Assembly: GCA_004296955.1 (NCBI GenBank)
Contig: SCVB01000033.1
Location: forward strand, 1-33,052
Reading direction: 5' to 3'
DNA length: 33,052 nucleotides
Source of the DNA: Brevundimonas sp.
Lineage (GTDB): Bacteria > Pseudomonadota > Alphaproteobacteria > Caulobacterales > Caulobacteraceae
The notes under the pieces are model-generated. The model searched no databases, was not told the DNA's origin, and was given only the letters and a program-made list of their open reading frames with translations. Shown piece after piece: positions 13,786 to 21,632 of this stretch. A program made the position numbers and the translations under genes. Positions within the stretch are counted from its first letter, which is position 1. Each line of letters begins with the position of its first letter.

Positions 13786-15141
13786 ATGGCTCAGTTCGAT
13801 CCACGTCGCCAACCGATGCGCATCGCGCCCCACGCCCTTACGGCGGTGGCCGCGATCTCGGTGGCGCTGCTTGCCGGTCGCGTATATCAACCCGCGAAAG
13901 CGGAAGAGGCTCCGCCTCTCACCCAGACCCAGATCGCTGTCCTGGCCGACCAGGCCTTTGCGGCCGCCGGCATGCCCGCCGGCCTGACCACGCCCGAAGC
14001 GATACCGGTGCAGATCCGTCGCGGCGAAACCTTCGAGCAGGCTGTACGCCGCACCGGCATCGCGCCGGAAGAGGCCTCCGCCGTCGCCGCCACCCTCTCG
14101 AACGCCATGGACGTCTCGGCGATGCGCGCAGGCCAGCGCTTCGAAACCGCCATTTCCCAGCCGCGCGGCGGACGGGGCGACGCCCGACTGATCGGCCTGA
14201 CCATGCGTACGGGTCCGGCCACCCAGCTGACCGTGTCGCGGAGCTTCGACGGCGCCCTGCGTCTCCGCGCCCTGGAAGAGAAGGTCACTCACGAGACCGT
14301 GGTTCTGACCGGCAAGGTCGAGGGCTCGCTGACCCGCACGGCCCGCCGCGAAGGCGCGCCTGCCGACGTCGCCCGCACCGCCGGCCGTCTGTTCTCGCAC
14401 CGGTTCGACATGGAGCGCGACATCCGCGCCAATGATGAGTTCACCTATGTCTTCGGACGCACCGTCACCGAGAACGGCCGCACCATCGGCACGGATGGCC
14501 TGCTGTACGCGGAGTTGAAGGGCGTCGCCTTCTACCGCTTCCAGCCCGCCGGCGCCCGCGAGCCGCAGTATTTCGACGCCACCGGCAAGAACACGCGATC
14601 GGCCTTCATGCGCACGCCGCTGGAGCGGGGTTTCCGCGTCTCATCGTCGTTCGGCTTCCGCCGGCATCCGATCGCCGGCTACCGCAAGATGCACCAGGGG
14701 ATCGACTTCGCGGCCGGCAGCGGCACGCCGGTCGTGGCCCCGGCCGACGGTGTGGTGGTCGAGGCCCGCCGCTGGGGCGGCTATGGCAACTGGCTGCGCA
14801 TCCGTCACTCCAACGGCCTTGAGTCCGGCTACGGCCACCTGTCGCGCTACGCCTCGGGCATCCGCGCCGGCCAGCGCGTGCGTCAGGGCCAGGTGGTGGC
14901 CTATGTCGGCTCGACGGGCGCCTCCACGGGTCCGCACCTGCACTATGAAATCTGGCGGCGCGGCCAACGGATCAATCCGGCCGGGGTCCGCACGACCGAA
15001 GGCACCGTCCTGGCCGGCGCCGATCTCGCTGCCTTCCGGGCTGAAAAGGCCCGTATCGACCGCATCCGCGCCGCCGGTGGCGAACGCCGGCCGCAGGTGC
15101 AACGCGCCGCCGCCGACGGCCTGCGTCCCGCCCAGGGCTGA
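13786..15141 (+). CDS. M23-family peptidoglycan metallopeptidase
   Basis: This 451-aa envelope protein has an N-terminal hydrophobic signal (MRIAPHALTAVAAISVALLAG). A central domain (about 60-130) contains VQIRRGETFEQAVRRTGI and resembles the LysM/OapA-like modules that precede M23 domains. The catalytic M23 (LytM) domain is at about 280-400. Zinc-site and catalytic residues are all present: His303 and Asp307 in HQGID, His351 in GYGHLS, and His384 and His386 in HLHYE. It should cut peptide cross-links or act as a divisome regulator in the periplasm. ATG 13786 is preferred because GGGGA lies 4 nt upstream; ATG 13816 is an alternative. Confidence 0.92.
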   Translation: MAQFDPRRQPMRIAPHALTAVAAISVALLAGRVYQPAKAEEAPPLTQTQIAVLADQAFAAAGMPAGLTTPEAIPVQIRRGETFEQAVRRTGIAPEEASAVAATLSNAMDVSAMRAGQRFETAISQPRGGRGDARLIGLTMRTGPATQLTVSRSFDGALRLRALEEKVTHETVVLTGKVEGSLTRTARREGAPADVARTAGRLFSHRFDMERDIRANDEFTYVFGRTVTENGRTIGTDGLLYAELKGVAFYRFQPAGAREPQYFDATGKNTRSAFMRTPLERGFRVSSSFGFRRHPIAGYRKMHQGIDFAAGSGTPVVAPADGVVVEARRWGGYGNWLRIRHSNGLESGYGHLSRYASGIRAGQRVRQGQVVAYVGSTGASTGPHLHYEIWRRGQRINPAGVRTTEGTVLAGADLAAFRAEKARIDRIRAAGGERRPQVQRAAADGLRPAQG

Positions 15142-15150
15142 TCTCCCTCT

Positions 15151-15795
15151 TCAGCCGCCCGGACTCGCCGCGGCGATCAGGGCGTCGTCCATCTCGCGTG
15201 CGCGGATCGCGGCCGGGCGCTGGAACAGCCGGCCCGCATAGGCCTTGAAGGCGTCGCGTTCGGGCAGGGACTTGAACTGCAGGCCCCAGCCGATCTGGCT
15301 GCCCAGATAGACGTCCAGGGCGCTGAACCGCTCACCCAGCAGCCACGGGCCGGCGTCCGAAACGACGGTCTCGAGCGCATCCACCACCTGATCGAAACTG
15401 CCGTAGCCCGCCATACGCGCCTTGTCGGCCGGAGCCAGCAAACCCAGGGATTTCGCCGTCACCGCCGCCTCGAGCGGCCCGGCCCCGAAGAACATCCAGC
15501 GCAGGTAAGGGCCGCGCGCGGGGTCGTCGAGCGCCGGCGCCAGGCCGGCCCCCGGAAAGGCGTCCGCCAGCCAGGCGCACACGGCGGCGCATTCCGTCAC
15601 CGTCACGCCGCGATGGGTGATGGCCGGCACCTTGCCCATCGGATTGATGGCCAGATAGTCAGGGGCCTTCATCGTCGTGCCGTAATCCAGGACGACCGTA
15701 CGATACGGTTGGCCGATCTCCTCCAGCATCCAGCGCGCGATCCGGCCGCGCGACATGGGGTTGGTGTAGAAGACGATTTCGTCGGACCGGCTCAC
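15151..15795 (-). CDS. Glutathione S-transferase family protein
   Basis: This 214-aa protein has a thioredoxin-fold N-terminal half with NPMSRGRIARWMLEEIG, APDYLAINPMGKVPAI (the cis-proline loop) and TECAAVCAWLAD, where the Glu-Cys pair takes the place of the glutathione-binding ES. The C-terminal half is helical. Substrates of this cytosolic family cannot be read from sequence. Translation starts at GTG 15795, preceded on its strand by GAAGGGAGA. It is convergent with the M23 gene, 9 bp apart, and divergent from the alpha/beta hydrolase. Confidence 0.93.
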   Translation of the reverse strand: MSRSDEIVFYTNPMSRGRIARWMLEEIGQPYRTVVLDYGTTMKAPDYLAINPMGKVPAITHRGVTVTECAAVCAWLADAFPGAGLAPALDDPARGPYLRWMFFGAGPLEAAVTAKSLGLLAPADKARMAGYGSFDQVVDALETVVSDAGPWLLGERFSALDVYLGSQIGWGLQFKSLPERDAFKAYAGRLFQRPAAIRAREMDDALIAAASPGG

Positions 15796-15842
15796 TGCGT
15801 TCTCCCTTCGCGTTTAGGCGCGAACGCTAACCCGAAGACGGC

Positions 15843-16733
15843 ATGGAACAAAGACGAAACATTCTGCGCGGGTTGGTCGGCGTCGCCATGCTATGGGGAG
15901 CGGGAACCAGCGTCCGGGCGCAGACCGGCTTTCGCTCGCAGCGCATTGCAGTGACCACCCGCGGTCGAGGCCCGGACGTGATCCTGATCCCCGGACTGGC
16001 CTCGACCGCGGAGGTCTGGCGCGGGGTGGCCGACCGGCTGGCCGGGCAGCGGCGGCTGCATCTGGTTTCGGTGCGCGGCTTCGGCGACCTGGCCCCCGGC
16101 GCCAACGCCAGCGGGGCGGTCATGGCGGCGATCGCGGCCGAGGTGCGGCGCTACATCACGGAGGAGGGTCTGCAGCGGCCCGCCGTGATCGGCCACTCCA
16201 TGGGCGGCCAGGTCGGCCTGCGGGTCGCCGCCGACGCCGGCTCGGGGGTGGGCCGGGTCATGGTGGTGGACTCCTCGCCCTTCTTTCCCGCCCTGATCAG
16301 CCCGCAGGCCACCGTCGGCGACGTGGAGCCTATCGCCCAACTCGCCTTCCAGGCGATCCATTTCCTCGGCGACGAGGCCCTGCGTTCGCGCGGCCGGCAG
16401 ATGGGGCTGGAGCTGGGCGGGGCGACCGACGCGGTATTCGGAACCCTCGGCTGGCAGGGCGGCGACCGCCGCGTGCTGGCCCAGTCCCTGTACGAGGTGA
16501 TGACGGTCGACCTGCGTCGCCGCCTGCCTGACATCACGGCGCCGGTGACCGTGGTCTACGGCTGGAGCGCCGACCAGGCCTCGCCCCGCAGCCGTACGGA
16601 CAGCCTGTTCCGCGGCGCCTACGCCCGCCTGCGCACGCCCGCCGCCTTCGTACCGATCGAGGGGGCCGAGCATATGGTCATGATCGACCAGCCGACGCGC
16701 TTCATGGCCGCTGTGAACCGGTTCCTCGCCTGA
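15843..16733 (+). CDS. Secreted alpha/beta hydrolase
   Basis: This 296-aa protein has an N-terminal signal (LRGLVGVAMLWGAGTSVRA, about 8-26). The alpha/beta fold carries the oxyanion loop PGLASTAEVW (about 50-59), the nucleophile elbow GHSMGG with Ser119, a candidate acid at Asp244 (GWSADQ) and His277 (GAEHMVM). Location should be periplasmic or extracellular. The substrate is unknown; the closest general description is an esterase or lipase-like hydrolase. It converges on the maleylacetoacetate isomerase gene with a 3-bp gap. Confidence 0.9.
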   Translation: MEQRRNILRGLVGVAMLWGAGTSVRAQTGFRSQRIAVTTRGRGPDVILIPGLASTAEVWRGVADRLAGQRRLHLVSVRGFGDLAPGANASGAVMAAIAAEVRRYITEEGLQRPAVIGHSMGGQVGLRVAADAGSGVGRVMVVDSSPFFPALISPQATVGDVEPIAQLAFQAIHFLGDEALRSRGRQMGLELGGATDAVFGTLGWQGGDRRVLAQSLYEVMTVDLRRRLPDITAPVTVVYGWSADQASPRSRTDSLFRGAYARLRTPAAFVPIEGAEHMVMIDQPTRFMAAVNRFLA

Positions 16734-16736
16734 GGC

Positions 16737-17369
16737 TCAGTCCGCGTCGGGCTGCGCGTCGGGATGGGCGGCGACGAAGGCTGGATGCCGCGCGGCGGAC
16801 GCCTCGATCGCCAGCAGACGCGGGAAGGCCTCGAGCGGGACGTTGAAGCGGCTGGCCGAATAGATCTGCGGGATCAGGTAGCAATCCGCCAGGGTCGGGG
16901 ATCCCCCGAAACACCAGCCGGCGCCGTGGCGGGACACAAGGGTCTCCAGCGCCTCGAAACCGGGAATGATCCAGCGGGCGGCCCAGGCGTCCACCGCGGC
17001 CTGGTCGGCGCCGAAGGTCTCGCGCAGCGCCTTGCCGACGCGCAGATTGTTCAACGGATGGATGTCGCAGCCGATCAGGGCGGCCATGGCGCGAACGCGG
17101 GCGCGGTCCACCGGGTCTGCGGGCAACAGCGGCGGCGTCGGGTGGGTCTCTTCCAGCCATTCAAGGATGGCGGGGCTCTGGGTCAGGACGGCGTCCCCGA
17201 TCTCGAGAGCCGGCACCAGGCCCTGCGGATTGAGGGCGCGATAGGCCTCCGACTTCTGCACGCCCTGGCGCAGGTCGACGCCCTGCTGAGCGTAGGCCAG
17301 ACCCTTGAGTTCGAGCGCGATACGGGTGCGGTAGGAGGTGCCCGAGCGCCAGTAGCCGTGCAGGATCAT
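16737..17369 (-). CDS. maiA: Maleylacetoacetate (or maleylpyruvate) isomerase, zeta-class GST
   Basis: This 210-aa protein matches zeta-class GSTs that isomerise maleylacetoacetate to fumarylacetoacetate with glutathione. The N-terminal signature is WRSGTSYRTRIALELKG (about 7-23), where the usual SSC/SSA of the active site reads SGT. LNPQGLVPALEIGDAVLTQSPAILEWLEE is highly conserved, as is CDIHPLNNLRV. It overlaps the upstream FAH-family gene by 4 nt (ATGA), giving the last two steps of tyrosine or gentisate-type ring cleavage. The dioxygenase that would feed them is not in the window, so maleylpyruvate is an equally possible substrate. Confidence 0.9.
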   Translation of the reverse strand: MILHGYWRSGTSYRTRIALELKGLAYAQQGVDLRQGVQKSEAYRALNPQGLVPALEIGDAVLTQSPAILEWLEETHPTPPLLPADPVDRARVRAMAALIGCDIHPLNNLRVGKALRETFGADQAAVDAWAARWIIPGFEALETLVSRHGAGWCFGGSPTLADCYLIPQIYSASRFNVPLEAFPRLLAIEASAARHPAFVAAHPDAQPDAD

Positions 17370-18019
17370 CGCGGTCTCACCGTGAACGCCAGGGTCTGCA
17401 ACCCGCCGATGGAGGCCTCGACCCGGTCGCCGGGCTGGAGCCGGCCCACACCCTCGGGTGTGCCGGTGAAGATCAGGTCGCCGGGCCGGACGTCCCAGAG
17501 CTCGCGCGCCTTGGCGAGGATCTCGTCCGGATTCCAGACCATGTCGTCAAGGCGACCCGACTGGCGGGTCTCGCCATTGACCGAAAGAGCGATGGGCGCG
17601 GCGGAATCCGGCAGCGGCCCCAGCGTCACGGCGCCGCAGGGAGCGGACTGGTCGAAGCCCTTGGCCGCGTCCCAGGGGCGGCCCTTGTCCTTGGCGGCGG
17701 CCTGGAGGTCGCGCCGCGTAAGGTCGCAGCCGACGGCCCAGCCGGCGATGGCGCCTCCGGCGCCGACGGCGCAGACCAGCTCGACCTCATGATGCAGATT
17801 GTCCGTCGCGCTCGGGAATGACGGATCCGAGCCGTCCGCCACCACAGCATCGGCGGGCTTGGTGAAGAAGAAAGGCTCCGCGCGGGCGTGTCCCATCTCG
17901 CGGGCATGGGCGGCGTAGTTCTGCCCTACACAGAGAATGCGGCGCACCGGGAAGCGCTCGTTTCGGCCGGAGATCGGCAGGGACGGGGTCGGGGCGGGAG
18001 GGAACAGCCAGTCGGTCAT
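17366..18019 (-). CDS. Fumarylacetoacetate hydrolase family protein (fumarylpyruvate hydrolase-like)
   Basis: This 217-aa FAH-family hydrolase has the conserved ILCVGQNYAAHAREMG, the metal ligands in HHEVELV (Glu78, Glu80), then GCDLTRRDLQAAAKDKGRPWDAAKGFD and LIFTGTPEGVG. Length matches the short FAH type that cleaves fumarylpyruvate or acylpyruvates rather than the 400-aa true fumarylacetoacetase. It is the first gene of a two-gene unit with maiA. The product would be fumarate plus pyruvate or acetoacetate. Confidence 0.92.
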   Translation of the reverse strand: MTDWLFPPAPTPSLPISGRNERFPVRRILCVGQNYAAHAREMGHARAEPFFFTKPADAVVADGSDPSFPSATDNLHHEVELVCAVGAGGAIAGWAVGCDLTRRDLQAAAKDKGRPWDAAKGFDQSAPCGAVTLGPLPDSAAPIALSVNGETRQSGRLDDMVWNPDEILAKARELWDVRPGDLIFTGTPEGVGRLQPGDRVEASIGGLQTLAFTVRPR

Positions 18020-18078
18020 CCGTCCTGTCTATTCCCGGATGCCGCGCTTCGCCACCACCGGGCTCATGCTGCGATGCG

Positions 18079-18103
18079 GGAACCGTCACCGGACAGTGGC
18101 GTT
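18079..18103 (+). promoter_or_regulatory. EcfG/SigT-type general stress promoter
   Basis: GGAAC at 18079-18083 and CGTT at 18100-18103 are separated by exactly 16 nt, the Caulobacter SigT/EcfG consensus. It ends 53 bp before the YqjD-like gene at 18157. Confidence 0.85.
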
Positions 18104-18156
18104 CCGGCTCAGGGTTCTCTATCTAACCGTCAAGCTTGACGAACGGAGCGCGCATC

Positions 18157-18537
18157 ATGGCGACGACCAAGACGGCACGGGCGACCGTGAAGAACGACAT
18201 CAACACGCTCAAGGACGACCTCAAGGTGCTCGGCGCCGAAGAGAAGGCGCGGCTTCGCGAGAAGGCGACGGCGGCGGAAGCCCGTCTGCGCGCCAAGGCC
18301 ACCGAGGCCGAGACCCGCCTGCGCGAGGAGGCCGACGTTCTGCGCGAGCGGGCACGCGGCTATTACGACACCGCCCGGGTGCGGGGCCAGGAATACTATG
18401 ACGAGGCCAGCGAACGCCTCGACGAGGCCCAGCGCTATCTGGTCGAACGGGTGCAGGAGCGGCCGATGCAGTCGACCGCCATCGCCCTCGGCGTCGGCGT
18501 CGTCCTTGGCCTGCTGCTCGCCGGTCGTCGGCGCTGA
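18157..18537 (+). CDS. DUF883 (ElaB/YqjD-family) membrane-anchored stress protein
   Basis: This 126-aa protein has a long charged coiled-coil region (about 15-100, repeated EKA, EAR and EAE units). It ends in a C-terminal membrane helix with GRRR (ALGVGVVLGLLLAGRRR), the layout of E. coli YqjD and ElaB. In E. coli these inner-membrane proteins bind ribosomes in stationary phase. ATG 18157 is chosen for GGAG 8 nt upstream; an earlier TTG at 18136 is unlikely. The stop overlaps the next start (TGATG), and the next gene resembles YqjE, so this is a yqjDE-like pair. An EcfG-type promoter lies upstream. Confidence 0.9.
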   Translation: MATTKTARATVKNDINTLKDDLKVLGAEEKARLREKATAAEARLRAKATEAETRLREEADVLRERARGYYDTARVRGQEYYDEASERLDEAQRYLVERVQERPMQSTAIALGVGVVLGLLLAGRRR

Positions 18538-18944
18538 TGTTCGGCGGAGGCATGGCCAGGAATCTGGTCAGGAAGGCCGTGGCGGCCGCTGCCGCCGCGG
18601 GCGCCGCCTTGGTCGCCGTCCTGGCCTTCGGCGCGACCGTCTTCTACGCCTTGCAGATGGTCGTCCCGCCGCTCGCGGCGGCGGCCTTGACCTTCCTCCT
18701 GTTCGCCCTGGCGTCACTGGTGATCGTGCTGGTCTTCCTGGCGCGGGATTCGGCCGAAATCATTGAGGAAGACGACGAGCCGGCAGGGCTGGGCCAACGC
18801 GCCTACACCCTGTTCCGCCAGCGCCCCATCCTCGGCACGATCGCAGCCCTGGCCGGCGGCTGGATCTTCCTGCGGAATCCCGCCCTGGCCACCATGGTCG
18901 CGGCCGCTTTCACCGAAAAGCCGCACGGCGGCCGGCGCCGCTGA
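18537..18944 (+). CDS. YqjE-like holin-superfamily membrane protein
   Basis: This 135-aa protein has two strong membrane segments in the first 70 residues (about 12-39 and 42-69). A cytosolic acidic loop (DSAEIIEEDDEP) and a third hydrophobic segment near 98-125 follow. The arrangement and gene context match YqjE (holin-X superfamily), which follows yqjD in enterobacteria. It is translationally coupled to the YqjD-like gene. The role is unknown beyond membrane stress association. ATG at codon 6 is an alternative start. Confidence 0.75.
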   Translation: MFGGGMARNLVRKAVAAAAAAGAALVAVLAFGATVFYALQMVVPPLAAAALTFLLFALASLVIVLVFLARDSAEIIEEDDEPAGLGQRAYTLFRQRPILGTIAALAGGWIFLRNPALATMVAAAFTEKPHGGRRR

Positions 18945-18947
18945 GGC

Positions 18948-18972
18948 GGAACGGCGCGGCCTTCGGAACGTT
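18948..18972 (+). promoter_or_regulatory. EcfG/SigT-type general stress promoter
   Basis: GGAAC at 18948-18952 and CGTT at 18969-18972 have a 16-nt spacer, an exact consensus match. It starts 4 bp after the YqjE-like gene and is 63 bp ahead of the DUF1328 gene, so that small gene has its own stress promoter. Confidence 0.85.
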
Positions 18973-19035
18973 GGTCTATCAGGTGCGCGGACATGATCCG
19001 CTCCCCGTTGGATCAACACTCTGGAGGAGTCGCTC

Positions 19036-19212
19036 ATGCTTCGTTGGGCCATCATCTTTCTGGTCGTCGCGCTCGTCGCCGCCGTGCTCGGTTTCGGCGG
19101 GATCGCCAATTTCTCGTTCGAGATCGCCAAATTCGTCGCGGTGATCGCCATAATCCTGTTCGTGATCTCGCTGGTCATGGGCGGTCTGAGAGGCCGCGGA
19201 ACGCGTATATAG
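19036..19212 (+). CDS. DUF1328 (YtjA-family) small membrane protein
   Basis: This 58-aa protein is nearly all membrane-embedded. It begins [21 protein letters not shown] (first helix), continues with [27 protein letters not shown] (second helix) and ends in a basic tail, LRGRGTRI. This is the DUF1328/YtjA pattern. GGAGGA lies 8-13 nt upstream of ATG 19036. It is preceded by an EcfG-type promoter and followed by a strong terminator, so it is a single-gene stress unit. Function is not known; related proteins are common in general-stress regulons of alphaproteobacteria. Confidence 0.9.
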   Translation: MLRWAIIFLVVALVAAVLGFGGIANFSFEIAKFVAVIAIILFVISLVMGGLRGRGTRI

Positions 19213-19238
19213 CGCTCGGGCGGCGATCATCTGAAGGA

Positions 19239-19267
19239 GGCCGCGGTCGTTCAGACCGCGGCCTTTT
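19239..19267 (+). terminator. Rho-independent terminator after DUF1328 gene
   Basis: GGCCGCGGTC (19239-19248) pairs perfectly with GACCGCGGCC (19254-19263) across a 5-nt loop and is followed by TTTT. It lies inside the 3' end of the convergent metallophosphoesterase gene. Confidence 0.85.
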
Positions 19268-20102
19268 CCATTTGACCAGCGGTGTTCGGATCGGGGGCGG
19301 TGGCGGTCCGGCGGGTGTCCTGGCGGCGCGGCAGCCTCCAGGTCTGGTGCGGTTCGAAACGGTCGCCCGTCCAGGCGACGGCCGTCACAGTGATATGGTG
19401 CGCATCCCAGTCGATCTGGTTGAAACTGGGCGGCGCGCCGCGCTCGCGATGGGACAGGGTCCCGCATCCCACCGCATGCGAGCAGTGGTCGCCCATGCTG
19501 ATGGGCAGGGCGAAGGGGACATGGACATGGCCGGTGGTGATCAGGTCGACGCCCGCCTCGGCGAAGATCTGGGCCGCGGCGGCCCCGCGCTTGACCTCGC
19601 CGGTCATGGGCGCGCCGATCATCTCGACGAGGGGATGGTGACAGGCCAGCACGCGAAGGGCGCCGACCGGCGCCTGGCGCAGGGCCTCCGCCGCCTTCCG
19701 GGTCTGGTCCAGGTCGATGACGCCTTTGGACCAATTGGCCCGCGCCTGCCATCCCCGGGCCGTGACCACGCCGCGCACCATCAGGTCCGGGCTGAGGAAT
19801 TGGTGGTCGTGGGCGGGGTGGCCGATGGCCTGCTCGAAGGCCTTCCAGGGACTGAAGACCCGGGCGATCAGACTCCAGTAGGGGACGTCATGATTGCCGA
19901 CGATGACGAAGCGCGGGTCCGGCATCCGGCCGATCCAGCGGCCCGCAGCCTCGAACTCGTCCGGCAGACCCTGCTGGGTGATGTCGCCGGTGATCAGGAC
20001 CAGGTTGTGCGGGGTGGCGTGGGCGTAGTCGAGCGCAGCCTCGCAGGCATGCCGGTGCTCGCGGCCGAAATGGACGTCCGAGAACTGGAGGATGCGCCCC
20101 AC
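19251..20102 (-). CDS. Calcineurin-like metallophosphoesterase
   Basis: This 283-aa protein has the full metallophosphoesterase motif set: SDVHFG (Asp9, His11), ITGD (39-40), GNHD (69-72), CHHP and GHVH. It would hydrolyse a phosphomonoester or phosphodiester in a two-metal site; the substrate is not known. Translation begins at GTG 20102, which overlaps the stop of the lipid-kinase gene (TAGTG), so the two are coupled. The pairing suggests a role in phospholipid or lipid-head-group turnover during stress, which is inference. Its last codons overlap the terminator of the DUF1328 unit. Confidence 0.92.
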   Translation of the reverse strand: MGRILQFSDVHFGREHRHACEAALDYAHATPHNLVLITGDITQQGLPDEFEAAGRWIGRMPDPRFVIVGNHDVPYWSLIARVFSPWKAFEQAIGHPAHDHQFLSPDLMVRGVVTARGWQARANWSKGVIDLDQTRKAAEALRQAPVGALRVLACHHPLVEMIGAPMTGEVKRGAAAAQIFAEAGVDLITTGHVHVPFALPISMGDHCSHAVGCGTLSHRERGAPPSFNQIDWDAHHITVTAVAWTGDRFEPHQTWRLPRRQDTRRTATAPDPNTAGQMEKAAV

Positions 20103-21073
20103 TAGACGCTGTCCTCCGCCGCCGGCGGATCCGGGGCGAGCGCGCGAAAGGCCGTTCGGATGAAGCGAATGCGGGCCTCGTGACGCAACAGGGCCGGCTC
20201 GCCGTCGATCACGGCCGGAATGCGGGATCGGGCGCGGACTGTCGCCTGCTGGATGGCCTTGGTCGTCACGGCCGGATCCTGGCGCCAGTCGTCAAACACG
20301 GCGTGGGCGGCGAGGCGGAAGGCCTGGAGTGCGTCGGAGGGGTTCATCGCGGCGGCTTCCAGCCCGGTATGCTCATCCATCGCCTTTGAGATCATCGGGC
20401 TGATCAGGACAAGCGCCTCGGCCCGCCGATCGGCGCGGCCGTCGAGCGAAAAGCGCAGACGCCCGGTGAAGGCCCGTTTGAGCGCCCGGCGGGCATAGGC
20501 CCAGGCGAGGCCGAACTTTCCCTCGCGGACGGCCTCGCGCGCAGGGGCCCACAGCGCGGGCGATCCGAGGATGGCGGCGCAGTAGAACGCCTGTTTGAAC
20601 CGGCCGTCGGTGACCTCGCCGCCAGCGACGCGCTGGGGGGCCCCCTCCTCCAGCGCCCGCCTCAAGGCGATCTTCCAGTCCGCTGTTCCATACAACGCCC
20701 GGGGCAACATGTTCATCGTTCCGCCCGGAAGCGGCGCGATCAGGGGACCGTCGGGCCCCGCGCGCGATGCGATGGTTCCGGCCGTTCCATCCCCCGCGAG
20801 CACGAAAAGCGCGTCCGGACGCGCGTCGAGCGCGTGTTTGACCTGCGCATCGAACTGTCCCCCCTCCAGCGCCACGACCGTGGTCTCGCAAGCGTAGTCG
20901 GAAAGGATGGCAGCCGCTTCTTCGGCCGCATTGGGACCAACCCCGCCGGCAAGCGGGTTCACCAGAATAATGACCCGTCCGAGCGCAACGTGTTGCGTGA
21001 GGACATGCTGCCCTTCGGGGGGGATGTCGGCGGCTGGCTCAGGATCTGTCGTCGGCGACAAGGTGTCAGTCAT
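20102..21073 (-). CDS. Diacylglycerol kinase-family lipid kinase
   Basis: This 323-aa protein belongs to the DAGK catalytic (YegS/DgkB-like) family. VIILVNPLAGGVG opens the fold (about 34-46). AGDGT at 93-97 is the nucleotide-binding GDGT motif, and PLPGGTMNMLPRAL (114-127) is the second glycine-rich motif. The C-terminal half is the beta-rich domain with VIDGEPALL. It should phosphorylate diacylglycerol or a related lipid. An EcfG-type promoter ends only 8 nt before the ATG, so the mRNA is predicted to be nearly leaderless. The first 30 residues are a poorly conserved, acidic extension. Confidence 0.92.
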   Translation of the reverse strand: MTDTLSPTTDPEPAADIPPEGQHVLTQHVALGRVIILVNPLAGGVGPNAAEEAAAILSDYACETTVVALEGGQFDAQVKHALDARPDALFVLAGDGTAGTIASRAGPDGPLIAPLPGGTMNMLPRALYGTADWKIALRRALEEGAPQRVAGGEVTDGRFKQAFYCAAILGSPALWAPAREAVREGKFGLAWAYARRALKRAFTGRLRFSLDGRADRRAEALVLISPMISKAMDEHTGLEAAAMNPSDALQAFRLAAHAVFDDWRQDPAVTTKAIQQATVRARSRIPAVIDGEPALLRHEARIRFIRTAFRALAPDPPAAEDSV

Positions 21074-21081
21074 GCCGCCCG

Positions 21082-21106
21082 AACGTCCCGACCGGAGCGA
21101 TGTTCC
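21082..21106 (-). promoter_or_regulatory. EcfG/SigT-type general stress promoter (leftward)
   Basis: On the minus strand GGAAC (21106-21102) and CGTT (21085-21082) are 16 nt apart, an exact consensus match. It drives the lipid kinase and metallophosphoesterase pair. The -10 element is 8 nt from the start codon. Confidence 0.82.
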
Positions 21107-21128
21107 GGCCGGACGCGTTCGAGCTTTT

Positions 21129-21473
21129 CTATTGCTTCTTCAGCTCGTCCGAAGCCGCAGCCGCTCCGGCCTGGGCGGCGTCGCCGGCCTTTTCGGCGGC
21201 CCCGACGGCGACGTCGGCCGCCTCGTCGGCCACCCGGGGCGCTTCACCCCGAACCGTGGAGATTCCCTTGGTGATCCAGCCGTCCATCATGGCGCCGCCT
21301 TCGGCCAGCGACTGCTCCTTGATGCCGAGCACGGCTGTCAGCACGCCAAACAGGGCGAGCAGGGTCACAATGATCCCCACCAGCGGGTTGCTCCCCGAGC
21401 GCCGCTTGGTGCGCGCCCAGACCGGGCTGTGCTCCCCATCGTCCGCCATGCGGACCGGTTCAGAAAAACGCAT
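21129..21473 (-). CDS. Membrane-anchored Ala-rich protein of unknown function
   Basis: This 114-aa protein has a charged N-terminus and one membrane helix (NPLVGIIVTLLALFGVLTAVLGI). An alanine- and acid-rich amphipathic tail follows (VADEAADVAVGAAEKAGDAAQAGAAAASDELKKQ). ATG 21473 is chosen because a GGGGG run lies 8 nt upstream on its strand; ATG 21449 is a fallback without a ribosome site. It lies between two EcfG-driven units but shows no such promoter itself. I do not recognise a family. Confidence 0.7.
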   Translation of the reverse strand: MRFSEPVRMADDGEHSPVWARTKRRSGSNPLVGIIVTLLALFGVLTAVLGIKEQSLAEGGAMMDGWITKGISTVRGEAPRVADEAADVAVGAAEKAGDAAQAGAAAASDELKKQ

Positions 21474-21567
21474 ACGAAACCCCCGTCTCAACCCACAACA
21501 TCGACGCCGCACCCTCCGCGCGACGCCGACGAAAGCCTAATACAGGCTCAACTTCGATCATAGCGCG

Positions 21568-21592
21568 GGAACCGCAACGCTTATCCAGCGTT
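21568..21592 (+). promoter_or_regulatory. EcfG/SigT-type general stress promoter
   Basis: GGAAC at 21568-21572 and CGTT at 21589-21592 have a 16-nt spacer. It is 40 bp upstream of the glycine-zipper lipoprotein start at 21633. Confidence 0.85.
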
Positions 21593-21632
21593 CTCACCCG
21601 TGGGGCGAACCCGAGGGATGAAGGAACGACAC

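Noticed and set aside
18136-18156. TTG start adding seven codons to the YqjD-like gene
   Set aside because: No ribosome site precedes it, while ATG 18157 has GGAG at good spacing.
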